Shown here piece by piece: positions 33,297 through 42,673 of a DNA stretch of 64,000 bases (its first letter is position 1; every line of letters begins with the position of its first letter). The notes below the pieces were generated by a model. The model was not told where the DNA came from, ran no database searches, and saw only the letters and a program-made list of their open reading frames with translations. Position numbers and translations under genes: made by a program. The stretch comes from Calditrichota bacterium (GTDB lineage: Bacteria > Electryoneota > RPQS01): assembly GCA_020637395.1 (NCBI GenBank), contig JACJWA010000002.1:1-64000 (forward strand), written 5' to 3'.

Positions 33297-36200
33297 ATGT
33301 CTAAACCCTCATTCAGACAGCGCACGCTGCTCCTTCTAATCCTGGGATCACTCGCATTACTCCCTCAAATAGGAGTCGCACAAGACAGCCTCAATATAAG
33401 CAGGGTGTGGAAAGCACCTCAATGGAGTGCATCTGACATTGAAGTATCGGGTGAGTACGCTTATGTTGCAGACGGTTTGAGAGGGCTTCTCATCCTGTAC
33501 GTAGCAGACGTTGATAGCATGGTTGAATCAGGGCGACTTGATACGCCGGGAGACGCAAGAGATGTCGCGGTTAGCTTCCCATACGCTTACGTTGCAGACG
33601 GTGCTGGAGGACTTCGCGTGATTGATGTAAGCAATCCACGTTCGCCTCATCAGGTTGGAGTTTTCGATCCGGTCGACAACATCAGGCGCGTCGAAGTAGA
33701 CGGATCAAGGGCATATGTCAGCACAAACATTGCAATTAAAGTGGTGGACATTAGTTCTCCAAATTCACCTTTTGAGATCGGTTCTGTTGACATCTACGAC
33801 TACATCATTGACTATGAGACGCACGACAACCTTATATACACGTTGCGACAGATCGGCGGAGACCTACCTGACTACCTCCTTTCAATTGTTGATGCGAGTG
33901 ATCCGGAGAATCCGTTCTATGTCGGCTCGTTCATACTTGCGGACGATGCTGTAGGTGTAACGCCGCGCTACCTTAGCATACTGGACAATGTTGCTTTCGT
34001 AGCATACTATGACTGCTGTCCTTCTCAAGCTGGGTTGGTGGCAATAGATGTTTCAGAAGCGACCGAACCTATTGAGATTAGCAGGATTCCAATTGACACA
34101 TTGAGTAATGCATGGTCACTTTCTGTGGCCGACGGTTTTGCCTTAGTTGTTGATCTTTACCACTGTGCGCTCATAAATGTGACCAACCCAGAATCAATGA
34201 GCGCTGTTGGCGGAATTGGCAGGGGGCCCGGCAGTTCAGTGTGGCGAATCGGAAGAATCACTTCTGGTCGCGCATTTTTGTACAACTTCGACTACGGAGT
34301 GTTTGTCTATGACATAGCCGAACCTGCCACTCCGAGTCTTACCGGACTGTATCCACAACTGAATAGTTCAGGTAGGGCAATCGCTCATTCAGATAGCCTC
34401 GTCGTCCTGCGGACGGGTTCTGTTGCCTTCAATATGCAGTTTGACTTTGAGAATAGACCTTTGGTTCCCTTCGTCAAGAGTGTAGTCAACCTCGCCGGAG
34501 GAGGGTCTAGTAAAGGCGTGGCGATTGGAGGTGACAAGGCTTATGTCACCCAAGGTTATTTTGGCATCCGGTCATATGGACTTTCTGACCCTGTACGGCC
34601 ATCAGGAATGCTTGACATTGACACCCCGGGAGATTGTTATGATCTTGCCTATCGAGACAATCTGCTGTACGTAGCTGACGGCAGTAGCGGGCTTCGAATC
34701 TACGATGTGTCGGACACAACAGCACCAATCGAGTTAGGTTCATACGATACTCCAGGCACGGCGTATGGTATTGAAATCTCCGATTCACTGGCATTCATTG
34801 CGGATTACTCATCCTTGCAAATCATAAACGTATCAAATCCGTTCTCACCGGCGTTCGTGGGGAGCATCAATGCATATGGCGACGAGACAGATGTCGCTGT
34901 CTCCGGAAATTTTGCATACTTGTTGAACTACTACTATGGCCTTATTGTTGTAGATATCAGCAATCCCGCTACTCCGGTTCAGGTCGGCGAGATACACGAC
35001 ATAGGCAACCTGCCCTTCGGCAATAGCATTACAATTGCCGGAGATTACGCGTATATAGCAACCAGCGGCGGTCCCGGGCTTCGAGTGGTAGATATCTCAA
35101 ATCCTACTCAACCCGTTCAGACAGGATACTACAGAACGCCAGGCGTGGATCTCTTCGATCTTGTGGTAGTCGGAGATCACGTCTACGCAGCAAGCAGTCC
35201 TGATGGACTGGAAATCTTTGACTGTTCAGAGCTTGTTACACCACCTGGCATGTCGTTAGTGTTGTGGCCACCCAACGAAGTACTACGCATTGGTGAAACA
35301 CGAACAATCGGATGGATAAATCGCTTCGTCACAGGTAACGCCGCAATCGAAATATGCAGAGATTTCCCAATTGACAATTGGCAAGAAATCGCCGTCGTGC
35401 AAACGATCGATTCGTCGTTTGCCTGGACAGTCACCGGTCCGACAAGCAACGATTGCCGAATTAGAATCCTAAGTGTAACTGATCCTTCCATAGGCGACAC
35501 CATGGACGGCGATTTCTACATTACCGGAACCGTTGACTTAGTGACTCCTTCTGGCGGTGAAATCTGGGACCTTGGCATTCAACACGACATTCATTGGATC
35601 CCATACTACTTGTACGGAAATGTACAAATCCAATTGAAGCACGATTATCCACTCAATGGCTGGGAGAGCATAGGATATGTCGCAGCTACTGATTCGCACT
35701 ACTCGTGGACAGCAACCGGTCCCGCTTCGAACAACTGTCGCATTCGGCTGCTCTATCAACTCGATCCAGACGTCTTCATTGGCGACACTTCAGATGCAAA
35801 CTTCTCCTTGCAAAAACTGAGTGTCCTGTCTCCTAATGGCGGAGAAGCTCTGAATATGGGCCTTCCCGACACGATCCGCTGGGACGCGGCGCCTTTTGCA
35901 AGCAATCTGAAAATTGACCTAAATCACGAATTCCCAAGCGGCGCTTGGGAATCATTGGCCAATTCAACACCGAACGATGGTGAGTTTGTTTGGAACCCGT
36001 TCTATCCAGCTACGGAAAATGCAAGAATCCGGGTAACCAGCATTACAGACGTGACGAATGCTGACACCAGTGACGCCAACTTCATCATTCTTCCTCCCCC
36101 TGTTGATTCATTGCCCGGAGTCGTCGGAAATCCCAACCCACCGGACGGCAGCGGTTACATTCCAGAATCACAAGTCCTTTCCTGGAGTCCGGCAGCACGC

Positions 36201-39200
36201 GCAGAGACCTACGATGTGTATGTGTGGAGATCTTCGGACAACATGCCCACAAGTCCAACAAGCACTTCCAGTGAATCGTATTTTGATCCCAACCTGCTGC
36301 CGGGCACAGCCTACAGTTGGAAAGTACGAGCCAGAAATCTCTATGGCGAGACCATAAGCCCGGTCTGGACATTCACGACTCGCGCGCTGCCGGATTTGCA
36401 GGTGACAGACATCGTCTATCCACAAGAGATCTTTTCCGGACAGACTATTCAAATTCAATGGACGATCTCGAATCTCGGCGCCGGACCCACAGTGACGCCG
36501 CAATGGCCGGAATATGTGTATACATCACCGGACATTCATCTCAGTGATCACGACTTTCTTGATATCCGGTTGTACCAAACGACAAACCTAACGTATCTTG
36601 AGCCGGGACAGAGCTATACTCAAACGGCGCAAGTAACGCTTCCACAGAACCAAGTTGGTTACTACTACCTATTTGTTTCTGTCGACAATACCGATGCGTG
36701 GGCGATTGACACAGTGACCATGGAGTCACCGGGTTCAAGTCGCTTTGGGCCCGTGGCGGAGTCTAACGACTACAACAACTTCAGATACGAGCTAATCAAC
36801 ATACAGCCATCTCCAACACCCGACTTGCGCATCACCGCCACAAATGTTCCGGCAATCCTCACATCAGGAGCCCAAGCATTCGTGTCGTGGACAGTTCAGA
36901 ATCAGGGCGAGGTGGCCGCTTCAGGATCCTGGTTTGATGCAGTATACATTTCAGATGATTCGAGTTTCAGCCAGAATGATACGAGGCTACTTCTGTTGCC
37001 GCCTCCTCAGTCTGCTCTGTTGCCTGATAGCTCCTACGTGAATTCGATTTCGGTTACAATCCCAAATGCGATATCCGGACCACATTGGATCATTTTCAGG
37101 ACAGATGCTACAGAATCGATCTGGGAGTTTGTTGGAGACAACAACAATCTTACCTATTTGAGTAGTCGAGACGTCATTCTATCCCCTTGGCCGGACTTCG
37201 TCGTAACGCATTTCGCTGCTGAACCCACAGCGGCCACGGGCTATCCGGTCAACATGGAATGGACAGTCGCCAATCAAGGCGCGGGCCAGCCTTTCGAAGC
37301 GAGCTGGAACGACAGAGTCTATTTGTCCAGCACGCAGAATCTGAATCCCAGTGCTGACGTAGTACTTTGCACGTATCTTCGAACTGGAAGCCTCGAACCG
37401 GGGAACGCGTACAACCGGGAAGTCTCGCCGGTGATCCCGGTAAGTCAAGAACCTGGTTCCTACTACCTTCATCTCGTCACGGATTTCAACAACGCCGTAT
37501 TCGAGAACGGGGAGGACACCAACAACAGCGCGAATCCACCGCTTCAGATCACAGTTAACGCGAGCCTCTTGCCGGACATTGAAGCGACTAGTCTTTCGCT
37601 GGGTGGTGACTTCCAGGCAGGCTCCCCGGCGACCTTTACCTATCGCGTATCGAACGTCGGGGACACAACCACAGGGAATACGACATGGATTGACAAGATT
37701 TTTGTCTCGGACTTCCCAACATTTTCTGACAGCGCCGTGCAGCTTGCCTCAAGGATCCGCCAACATGCCCTGCTTCCGGGCGAGCCCTATGATGAAACAG
37801 TAAATCTGACACTGCCTCTTACGGTCTACGGCCAGAAGTACTTCTACTTGTTTGCCGATGCGACGACCCAGATTTATGAATCGAACGCGGAAGAGAACAA
37901 CATATTCCGTACCGAGCAATTCACCGTCTCATCTTATCCATCTATTGACCTTGAAATCAGCAACCTGTCGTTGCCGGACTCCGGAGCCTCAGGTCAGCCT
38001 GTGAATCTGTCTTGGACCGTTACAAATGTAGGTGAAGGCCGGACGCTGGCAAACAGTTGGCAGGACGCGATCTATCTCTCGGCTGACCAGATCTATCAGT
38101 CCGGGCAGGACATTCGAGTCAATTCATCCAGGCACGATGGCGCATTGAACCCGGATCAGAGCTACACGAGATCCGTTGCCGCGACTTTGCCCAACGGCGT
38201 TTCCGGTGACTTCTATGTGATCGGAAGAACCGACACAGCATTGGTTGCGCAGGATAACGACGCGCTGAACAACTTGGTGGTGTCAACAGGCATGATTCAC
38301 GTCTCCCTGACGCCCTGGGCCGATTTGGCTGTCACGGCTATCATTGCAGCATCCGAAGATACGGCGGGCCAACCCACAAGCGTCCAATGGACCGTACAAA
38401 ACATCGGGCCGGCAGCGACACCGGTCACGAGATGGTACGACGCAGTCTACCTGTCCTTCAATACGCAGGTGGACGCCGGTGACATTCTCTTAGGAACCTA
38501 CGAAAGAACCGGCGCGCTGGCGCCCAATGAAAGCTACTCTCGTCAGGCCGATGTCACCATCCCCGGTTACACGAACGGCAACTACTTCCTGCTGGTCAAG
38601 ACCGACAGCCGTAGCGATTTGTTCGAGTATCAAAGCGAGGTAAACAATGTAAGAAGTGAAAGCTTTGTAGCGATTGTGCCTCCGCTGTGCGATCTCATCG
38701 TAACCAATGTGCAGGGGCCGGACAGTGCGATGCCAGGGGAAGAAGTTGTTGTGACGTACACGATTGAGAATATCGGGGAAAATCGTGCAACAGGCTGGAT
38801 ACGAGACGGCGTATATTTGTCAAGAGATTCAGTATTGGAGTTCGATGATGAACTTGTAGACATCATCGATCACTACGTCGATTTGTTGCCGGGAGCATCG
38901 GTGTCATCTCAAAGTGTTGTAACAATGTGCAGGTTGAGTCGTGACAATCACCGAATTAGTTTAGACGAAGGAAGCGAAAATACATTATCCGGTAACCTGC
39001 CACCTATAAACCCTGGAAACTACTTCGCGATAGTAAAATCGGATATGCGTGCCCAAGCCAGGGATTCTGACCGCACGAACAACCTCAAGGCAAGTGAGTC
39101 TCAAATTCACTGTGTGGTTTCCAATCTAATTGCTGACAGTACAAGCGTGTTCATGACACAGGGCGAATCTGCTATCTACTTTTCGATCCTTGTGCCCGAT

Positions 39201-42200
39201 TCCCAGGTCGGGAAAAGCTTAATTGTGGATGCAAGATTTTGCTCGGCTGTCACTTCTCTTGAGTTTCTTTCTGCAACGAATCGTATGCCTACCTCTATTG
39301 ACTACGACTCCAGATCGACAGATCATGATTCTACAGGGATCGCAATTGCTGTCCCGCTGAATCACCAAGGCGAAATGTTCATTTGTCTTAAGCCATCTGG
39401 TCCGGTTTCGATGAGCTTTGACGGTGAAATAGTCGTTCGATTTCAGGGATTCGCAATCAATTCCTCGGCACCGAGTGAAGCAGGACAAAGTGGCGATATA
39501 ACCTTGCGAATCTCTGGAACGGGTATTAATCCTACGCTAAAAGCACAATTGGTCGGAAGCGTTATTGACTCCCCTGACCAGTTCACTTATTGGCAAGACG
39601 CGAATACTGCATTCGCTACTTTTTCACTAGACGCTCTACCTTTAGGTATTTATGATCTAAGACTGGTCCAGTACTGGAGAACATTCATGGTGACCGAAGA
39701 CTCGCTGAACCCCCTAATTGAGCACGTCGATTCCGTTGAGCAGACGCTGAGTGGTGCGTTATCCGTTGTGGCATCAGATTCAGGTGGCTACGATGTTGAA
39801 GTGTTCTGTCCAAGCACTGCCAGATATGGTGCGCTATACCCCGTAGTTGTGAGCATAGCTAATCGGTCAAATAATGACAAGGATATCCCACTAGTAAACA
39901 TCTCGTGCACGCCTTCAGCGCTGATCGATCAACCTTTTGATGTGTCTTCATTCGCACGTTCGCTCGTGTTAGTGCCATGTTCGAAGGACGGCCCCGGGGG
40001 TATTCTAAGGCCTAGCTCAAGAGTGGAAGCTGAATGCATCGTACGTACCGTCGAACAAGTGCCGCGTGTTTCCGTATTTGCTGAATGTCTTAATGACTGG
40101 CAAGAATCCCCGCCATTGAACGAGCTAATTACTTGGTCGGGTATTGACGGAGTGCAGGATCCGGAACCTTCAATCCTTCGCGCTGTCCTAGAAGGCAACG
40201 ATTCAGTTTCGTGGAAAGATATTGCAGGTCTTTGTAGAATGCAGCAGTCATTCGCTTCATCTTCAGCCCGTGAACAACAAAAATTGCAGACAACGCTTCA
40301 GGATCTGTCCAACTCACTTGCGCGATTGTCTCAGTCTGATTTGTCAATCCCCTTAGTTGAGGATGATGCTTGGCTGCGTGACGGGAATGGAGGAGAACTA
40401 TTATCAGATCCTTGCTTTTGGGCAGCCAATGACTATCATGGTCGCGAGTCTTACAATGAATACGGCTCGTTTTTGGGAAGATTTCTTTTCCCGCAAGTCT
40501 ATCGAGTCCCCGATGAAGTGGAGTATACAAGCATCCCGTACTTAGACGACAAGCTCTACATCAATAGCCCATATAGGATTATGGACAAGGCGGTCAACCT
40601 ATCGAAAGGAATTGCAAGCGCTTATCAACTTTCATGTTCCGAGGGAGGCATTCACCAAGTAAGTATTGACCTCGACCCTTACTTACGATCAAGCCCTGAG
40701 TGGATACCTCAATTTGCGAGGACGTACTTCCAAGACTATTCTTTTGAGGCAGTTAACGGGATGGTGCAAAGCACTCTTGGTCGCCTTGCGGGAATTGCGG
40801 GGATATCAATTCCGAACATTACTGGCAACCTGAACCAGTATGGCAACATCTTTGGTGGGCGGCTAAGCAACGTGCACGGGCTTCTCGAATTGGAAAGCCT
40901 TCCGCGTCCAATTCCTTGCAACACAAGCACCTGTAGAATAAGTGGGAAAGTCTCTTTGAGATGGGCAGGTGAATTCACGTTTGCGCCTGACGGTTGTTCA
41001 CCGAACACGAGGCCGCTTTCTGGGTTAGAAGGATGCCTTTGGGAACTGCAATGCGCTGGATACACAGATCTGGCTCAACCATTTCCTATTTCTATGTCTG
41101 ATAGCCGTAAGTTTACAATCGATACCAGTGAACGCGAGTCGGAGGAAGATTGCTGCTGGCCACCGCGTCCAGGAGGGTGCAGAGACAACGGTGATGATGG
41201 TGACGGGGGTGATAATGGTTCAGGAGCTGGAGGAGGATCCGGAAGTACAGATATTACGAATCCCGTCGACCCCAACGAAATACTTGGCCCGTCTGGAATT
41301 GATATGGAGGCGTGGACACGCAGCGGATTGAAAGCATACACAGTCTATTTCGAGAACGACGCCGACCTTGCGACGGCACCTGCTCAAGTCGTACACATCG
41401 AGTTGCCGATTGACTCATCGCTCGACCCTAGGTCATTCCGGCTGGGCAGCCTTGGATTCGGAGAACATTTCTTTGACATTCCATCCAACAGATCATCTTA
41501 TTCACAACGTCTGGATCTTCGTGATTCACTTGGCGTATATGTGGACTTTGCGGCAGGCGTGAATTTGCAGACACGGGAACTGTACTGGATCCTTGAGAGC
41601 ATTGATCCCAGCACTGGCCTGCCCCCGATAGATCCGCTGTCCGGATTTCTACTCGTCAACGATTCACTTGGGAGAGGTCAAGGCTTCGTGACGTTTACTA
41701 TCGAACCAAATGCAGACGCCCGAACGGGCGAAGAGATCACGGCTCAGGCCAGCATTGTCTTTGACATCAATGCCCCGGTCGAAACAAACGTCTGGTTAAA
41801 CACGATTGACTCCGGCCCGCCTGTCTCGATCATGGACACAACAGCCGAGTTCATTGACTCGCTGCGGTTTCGCGTGAGTTGGTCCGCGCAGGACGATTCG
41901 CTGGGTTCCGGAGTCGCCTATTACGATCTATACTGTTCCGTGAACGAAGGGCCGTACGTCGTCGTAGGAGACTCGCTCTTCGACACAACATTCACCGTGC
42001 GTGCCGACTGGTACAACACCTATCACTTCTTCGCGCTGGCGACTGACAATGTTGGTAATCAGGAAGCGATGAAGACTTCAGGCGAGATCACGGTCGAAAT
42101 GGGTAGTGCCCCGGGCACGAATTGGGTGGACAGTCTCGTCATCAAGATTGACGAAACAGATTCAGGCAAGTTCGCCCAGCTGTTCTGGCCGTCGTTCGTT

Positions 42201-42608
42201 CCCGACTCCAGCGACGACCAAGTTGGCTACTGGGTATACGGTAGATCAAACGTCGGACATGACAATGCATGGTACTTTGCTTCCGACGCCATGGATACTA
42301 CCGCCTCATTCCAAATCGACCCCAACGACCAAGTGGACGACCGTTTCTTCATCGTCATCGCTTACACGTATGCCTCAACTGGGGGCCGATCCACGCGGCC
42401 ACGACCTATGCCAGTCATAAATCTGCCAGAGATCCTTTTCACTCCTGAGAAAAGCACGTCTCTGTCGAAGATCTCCTGTCCGCCCATGAAGAGCGACAGT
42501 ACATCAATCACTCGAAAGATCTCGCCGAATCAAACCAAGAAAGCAGAGCCGACCGAACCAGATGTCAAGAAGCAGCAGTCCGATGACGTTAAATTGCAAA
42601 AGAATTAG
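33297..42608 (+). CDS. Giant secreted LVIVD/CARDB surface protein
   Basis: 3103 aa from the ATG at 33297 (MSKPSFRQRTLLLLILGSLALLPQ), which gives a clean signal peptide; the frame is open from 33165. Residues 30-645: LVIVD-type beta-propeller repeats (YAYVADGAGGLRVIDVSNP). 648-928: three beta domains with a GGE-W-G pattern. 938-1028: a fibronectin-III-like domain. 1035-1938: seven CARDB-type domains, each starting DL.V/I.T and with a W.D.VYLS core. 1940-2620: no recognised domain. A Gly/Asp linker follows, then a domain beginning DPNEILGPSG as in other FCB secreted proteins, and fibronectin-like ends. No YPNPFN-type sorting domain is seen. It is probably an adhesin or matrix protein. It precedes an S8 protease gene by 65 bases. 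Confidence 0.85.
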   Translation: MSKPSFRQRTLLLLILGSLALLPQIGVAQDSLNISRVWKAPQWSASDIEVSGEYAYVADGLRGLLILYVADVDSMVESGRLDTPGDARDVAVSFPYAYVADGAGGLRVIDVSNPRSPHQVGVFDPVDNIRRVEVDGSRAYVSTNIAIKVVDISSPNSPFEIGSVDIYDYIIDYETHDNLIYTLRQIGGDLPDYLLSIVDASDPENPFYVGSFILADDAVGVTPRYLSILDNVAFVAYYDCCPSQAGLVAIDVSEATEPIEISRIPIDTLSNAWSLSVADGFALVVDLYHCALINVTNPESMSAVGGIGRGPGSSVWRIGRITSGRAFLYNFDYGVFVYDIAEPATPSLTGLYPQLNSSGRAIAHSDSLVVLRTGSVAFNMQFDFENRPLVPFVKSVVNLAGGGSSKGVAIGGDKAYVTQGYFGIRSYGLSDPVRPSGMLDIDTPGDCYDLAYRDNLLYVADGSSGLRIYDVSDTTAPIELGSYDTPGTAYGIEISDSLAFIADYSSLQIINVSNPFSPAFVGSINAYGDETDVAVSGNFAYLLNYYYGLIVVDISNPATPVQVGEIHDIGNLPFGNSITIAGDYAYIATSGGPGLRVVDISNPTQPVQTGYYRTPGVDLFDLVVVGDHVYAASSPDGLEIFDCSELVTPPGMSLVLWPPNEVLRIGETRTIGWINRFVTGNAAIEICRDFPIDNWQEIAVVQTIDSSFAWTVTGPTSNDCRIRILSVTDPSIGDTMDGDFYITGTVDLVTPSGGEIWDLGIQHDIHWIPYYLYGNVQIQLKHDYPLNGWESIGYVAATDSHYSWTATGPASNNCRIRLLYQLDPDVFIGDTSDANFSLQKLSVLSPNGGEALNMGLPDTIRWDAAPFASNLKIDLNHEFPSGAWESLANSTPNDGEFVWNPFYPATENARIRVTSITDVTNADTSDANFIILPPPVDSLPGVVGNPNPPDGSGYIPESQVLSWSPAARAETYDVYVWRSSDNMPTSPTSTSSESYFDPNLLPGTAYSWKVRARNLYGETISPVWTFTTRALPDLQVTDIVYPQEIFSGQTIQIQWTISNLGAGPTVTPQWPEYVYTSPDIHLSDHDFLDIRLYQTTNLTYLEPGQSYTQTAQVTLPQNQVGYYYLFVSVDNTDAWAIDTVTMESPGSSRFGPVAESNDYNNFRYELINIQPSPTPDLRITATNVPAILTSGAQAFVSWTVQNQGEVAASGSWFDAVYISDDSSFSQNDTRLLLLPPPQSALLPDSSYVNSISVTIPNAISGPHWIIFRTDATESIWEFVGDNNNLTYLSSRDVILSPWPDFVVTHFAAEPTAATGYPVNMEWTVANQGAGQPFEASWNDRVYLSSTQNLNPSADVVLCTYLRTGSLEPGNAYNREVSPVIPVSQEPGSYYLHLVTDFNNAVFENGEDTNNSANPPLQITVNASLLPDIEATSLSLGGDFQAGSPATFTYRVSNVGDTTTGNTTWIDKIFVSDFPTFSDSAVQLASRIRQHALLPGEPYDETVNLTLPLTVYGQKYFYLFADATTQIYESNAEENNIFRTEQFTVSSYPSIDLEISNLSLPDSGASGQPVNLSWTVTNVGEGRTLANSWQDAIYLSADQIYQSGQDIRVNSSRHDGALNPDQSYTRSVAATLPNGVSGDFYVIGRTDTALVAQDNDALNNLVVSTGMIHVSLTPWADLAVTAIIAASEDTAGQPTSVQWTVQNIGPAATPVTRWYDAVYLSFNTQVDAGDILLGTYERTGALAPNESYSRQADVTIPGYTNGNYFLLVKTDSRSDLFEYQSEVNNVRSESFVAIVPPLCDLIVTNVQGPDSAMPGEEVVVTYTIENIGENRATGWIRDGVYLSRDSVLEFDDELVDIIDHYVDLLPGASVSSQSVVTMCRLSRDNHRISLDEGSENTLSGNLPPINPGNYFAIVKSDMRAQARDSDRTNNLKASESQIHCVVSNLIADSTSVFMTQGESAIYFSILVPDSQVGKSLIVDARFCSAVTSLEFLSATNRMPTSIDYDSRSTDHDSTGIAIAVPLNHQGEMFICLKPSGPVSMSFDGEIVVRFQGFAINSSAPSEAGQSGDITLRISGTGINPTLKAQLVGSVIDSPDQFTYWQDANTAFATFSLDALPLGIYDLRLVQYWRTFMVTEDSLNPLIEHVDSVEQTLSGALSVVASDSGGYDVEVFCPSTARYGALYPVVVSIANRSNNDKDIPLVNISCTPSALIDQPFDVSSFARSLVLVPCSKDGPGGILRPSSRVEAECIVRTVEQVPRVSVFAECLNDWQESPPLNELITWSGIDGVQDPEPSILRAVLEGNDSVSWKDIAGLCRMQQSFASSSAREQQKLQTTLQDLSNSLARLSQSDLSIPLVEDDAWLRDGNGGELLSDPCFWAANDYHGRESYNEYGSFLGRFLFPQVYRVPDEVEYTSIPYLDDKLYINSPYRIMDKAVNLSKGIASAYQLSCSEGGIHQVSIDLDPYLRSSPEWIPQFARTYFQDYSFEAVNGMVQSTLGRLAGIAGISIPNITGNLNQYGNIFGGRLSNVHGLLELESLPRPIPCNTSTCRISGKVSLRWAGEFTFAPDGCSPNTRPLSGLEGCLWELQCAGYTDLAQPFPISMSDSRKFTIDTSERESEEDCCWPPRPGGCRDNGDDGDGGDNGSGAGGGSGSTDITNPVDPNEILGPSGIDMEAWTRSGLKAYTVYFENDADLATAPAQVVHIELPIDSSLDPRSFRLGSLGFGEHFFDIPSNRSSYSQRLDLRDSLGVYVDFAAGVNLQTRELYWILESIDPSTGLPPIDPLSGFLLVNDSLGRGQGFVTFTIEPNADARTGEEITAQASIVFDINAPVETNVWLNTIDSGPPVSIMDTTAEFIDSLRFRVSWSAQDDSLGSGVAYYDLYCSVNEGPYVVVGDSLFDTTFTVRADWYNTYHFFALATDNVGNQEAMKTSGEITVEMGSAPGTNWVDSLVIKIDETDSGKFAQLFWPSFVPDSSDDQVGYWVYGRSNVGHDNAWYFASDAMDTTASFQIDPNDQVDDRFFIVIAYTYASTGGRSTRPRPMPVINLPEILFTPEKSTSLSKISCPPMKSDSTSITRKISPNQTKKAEPTEPDVKKQQSDDVKLQKN

Positions 42609-42673
42609 TTCAGCGACCAAATGGAAAGAATGAACTTGGGCAACAATCTTAAACACTCTTCAGTTCAATTGCC

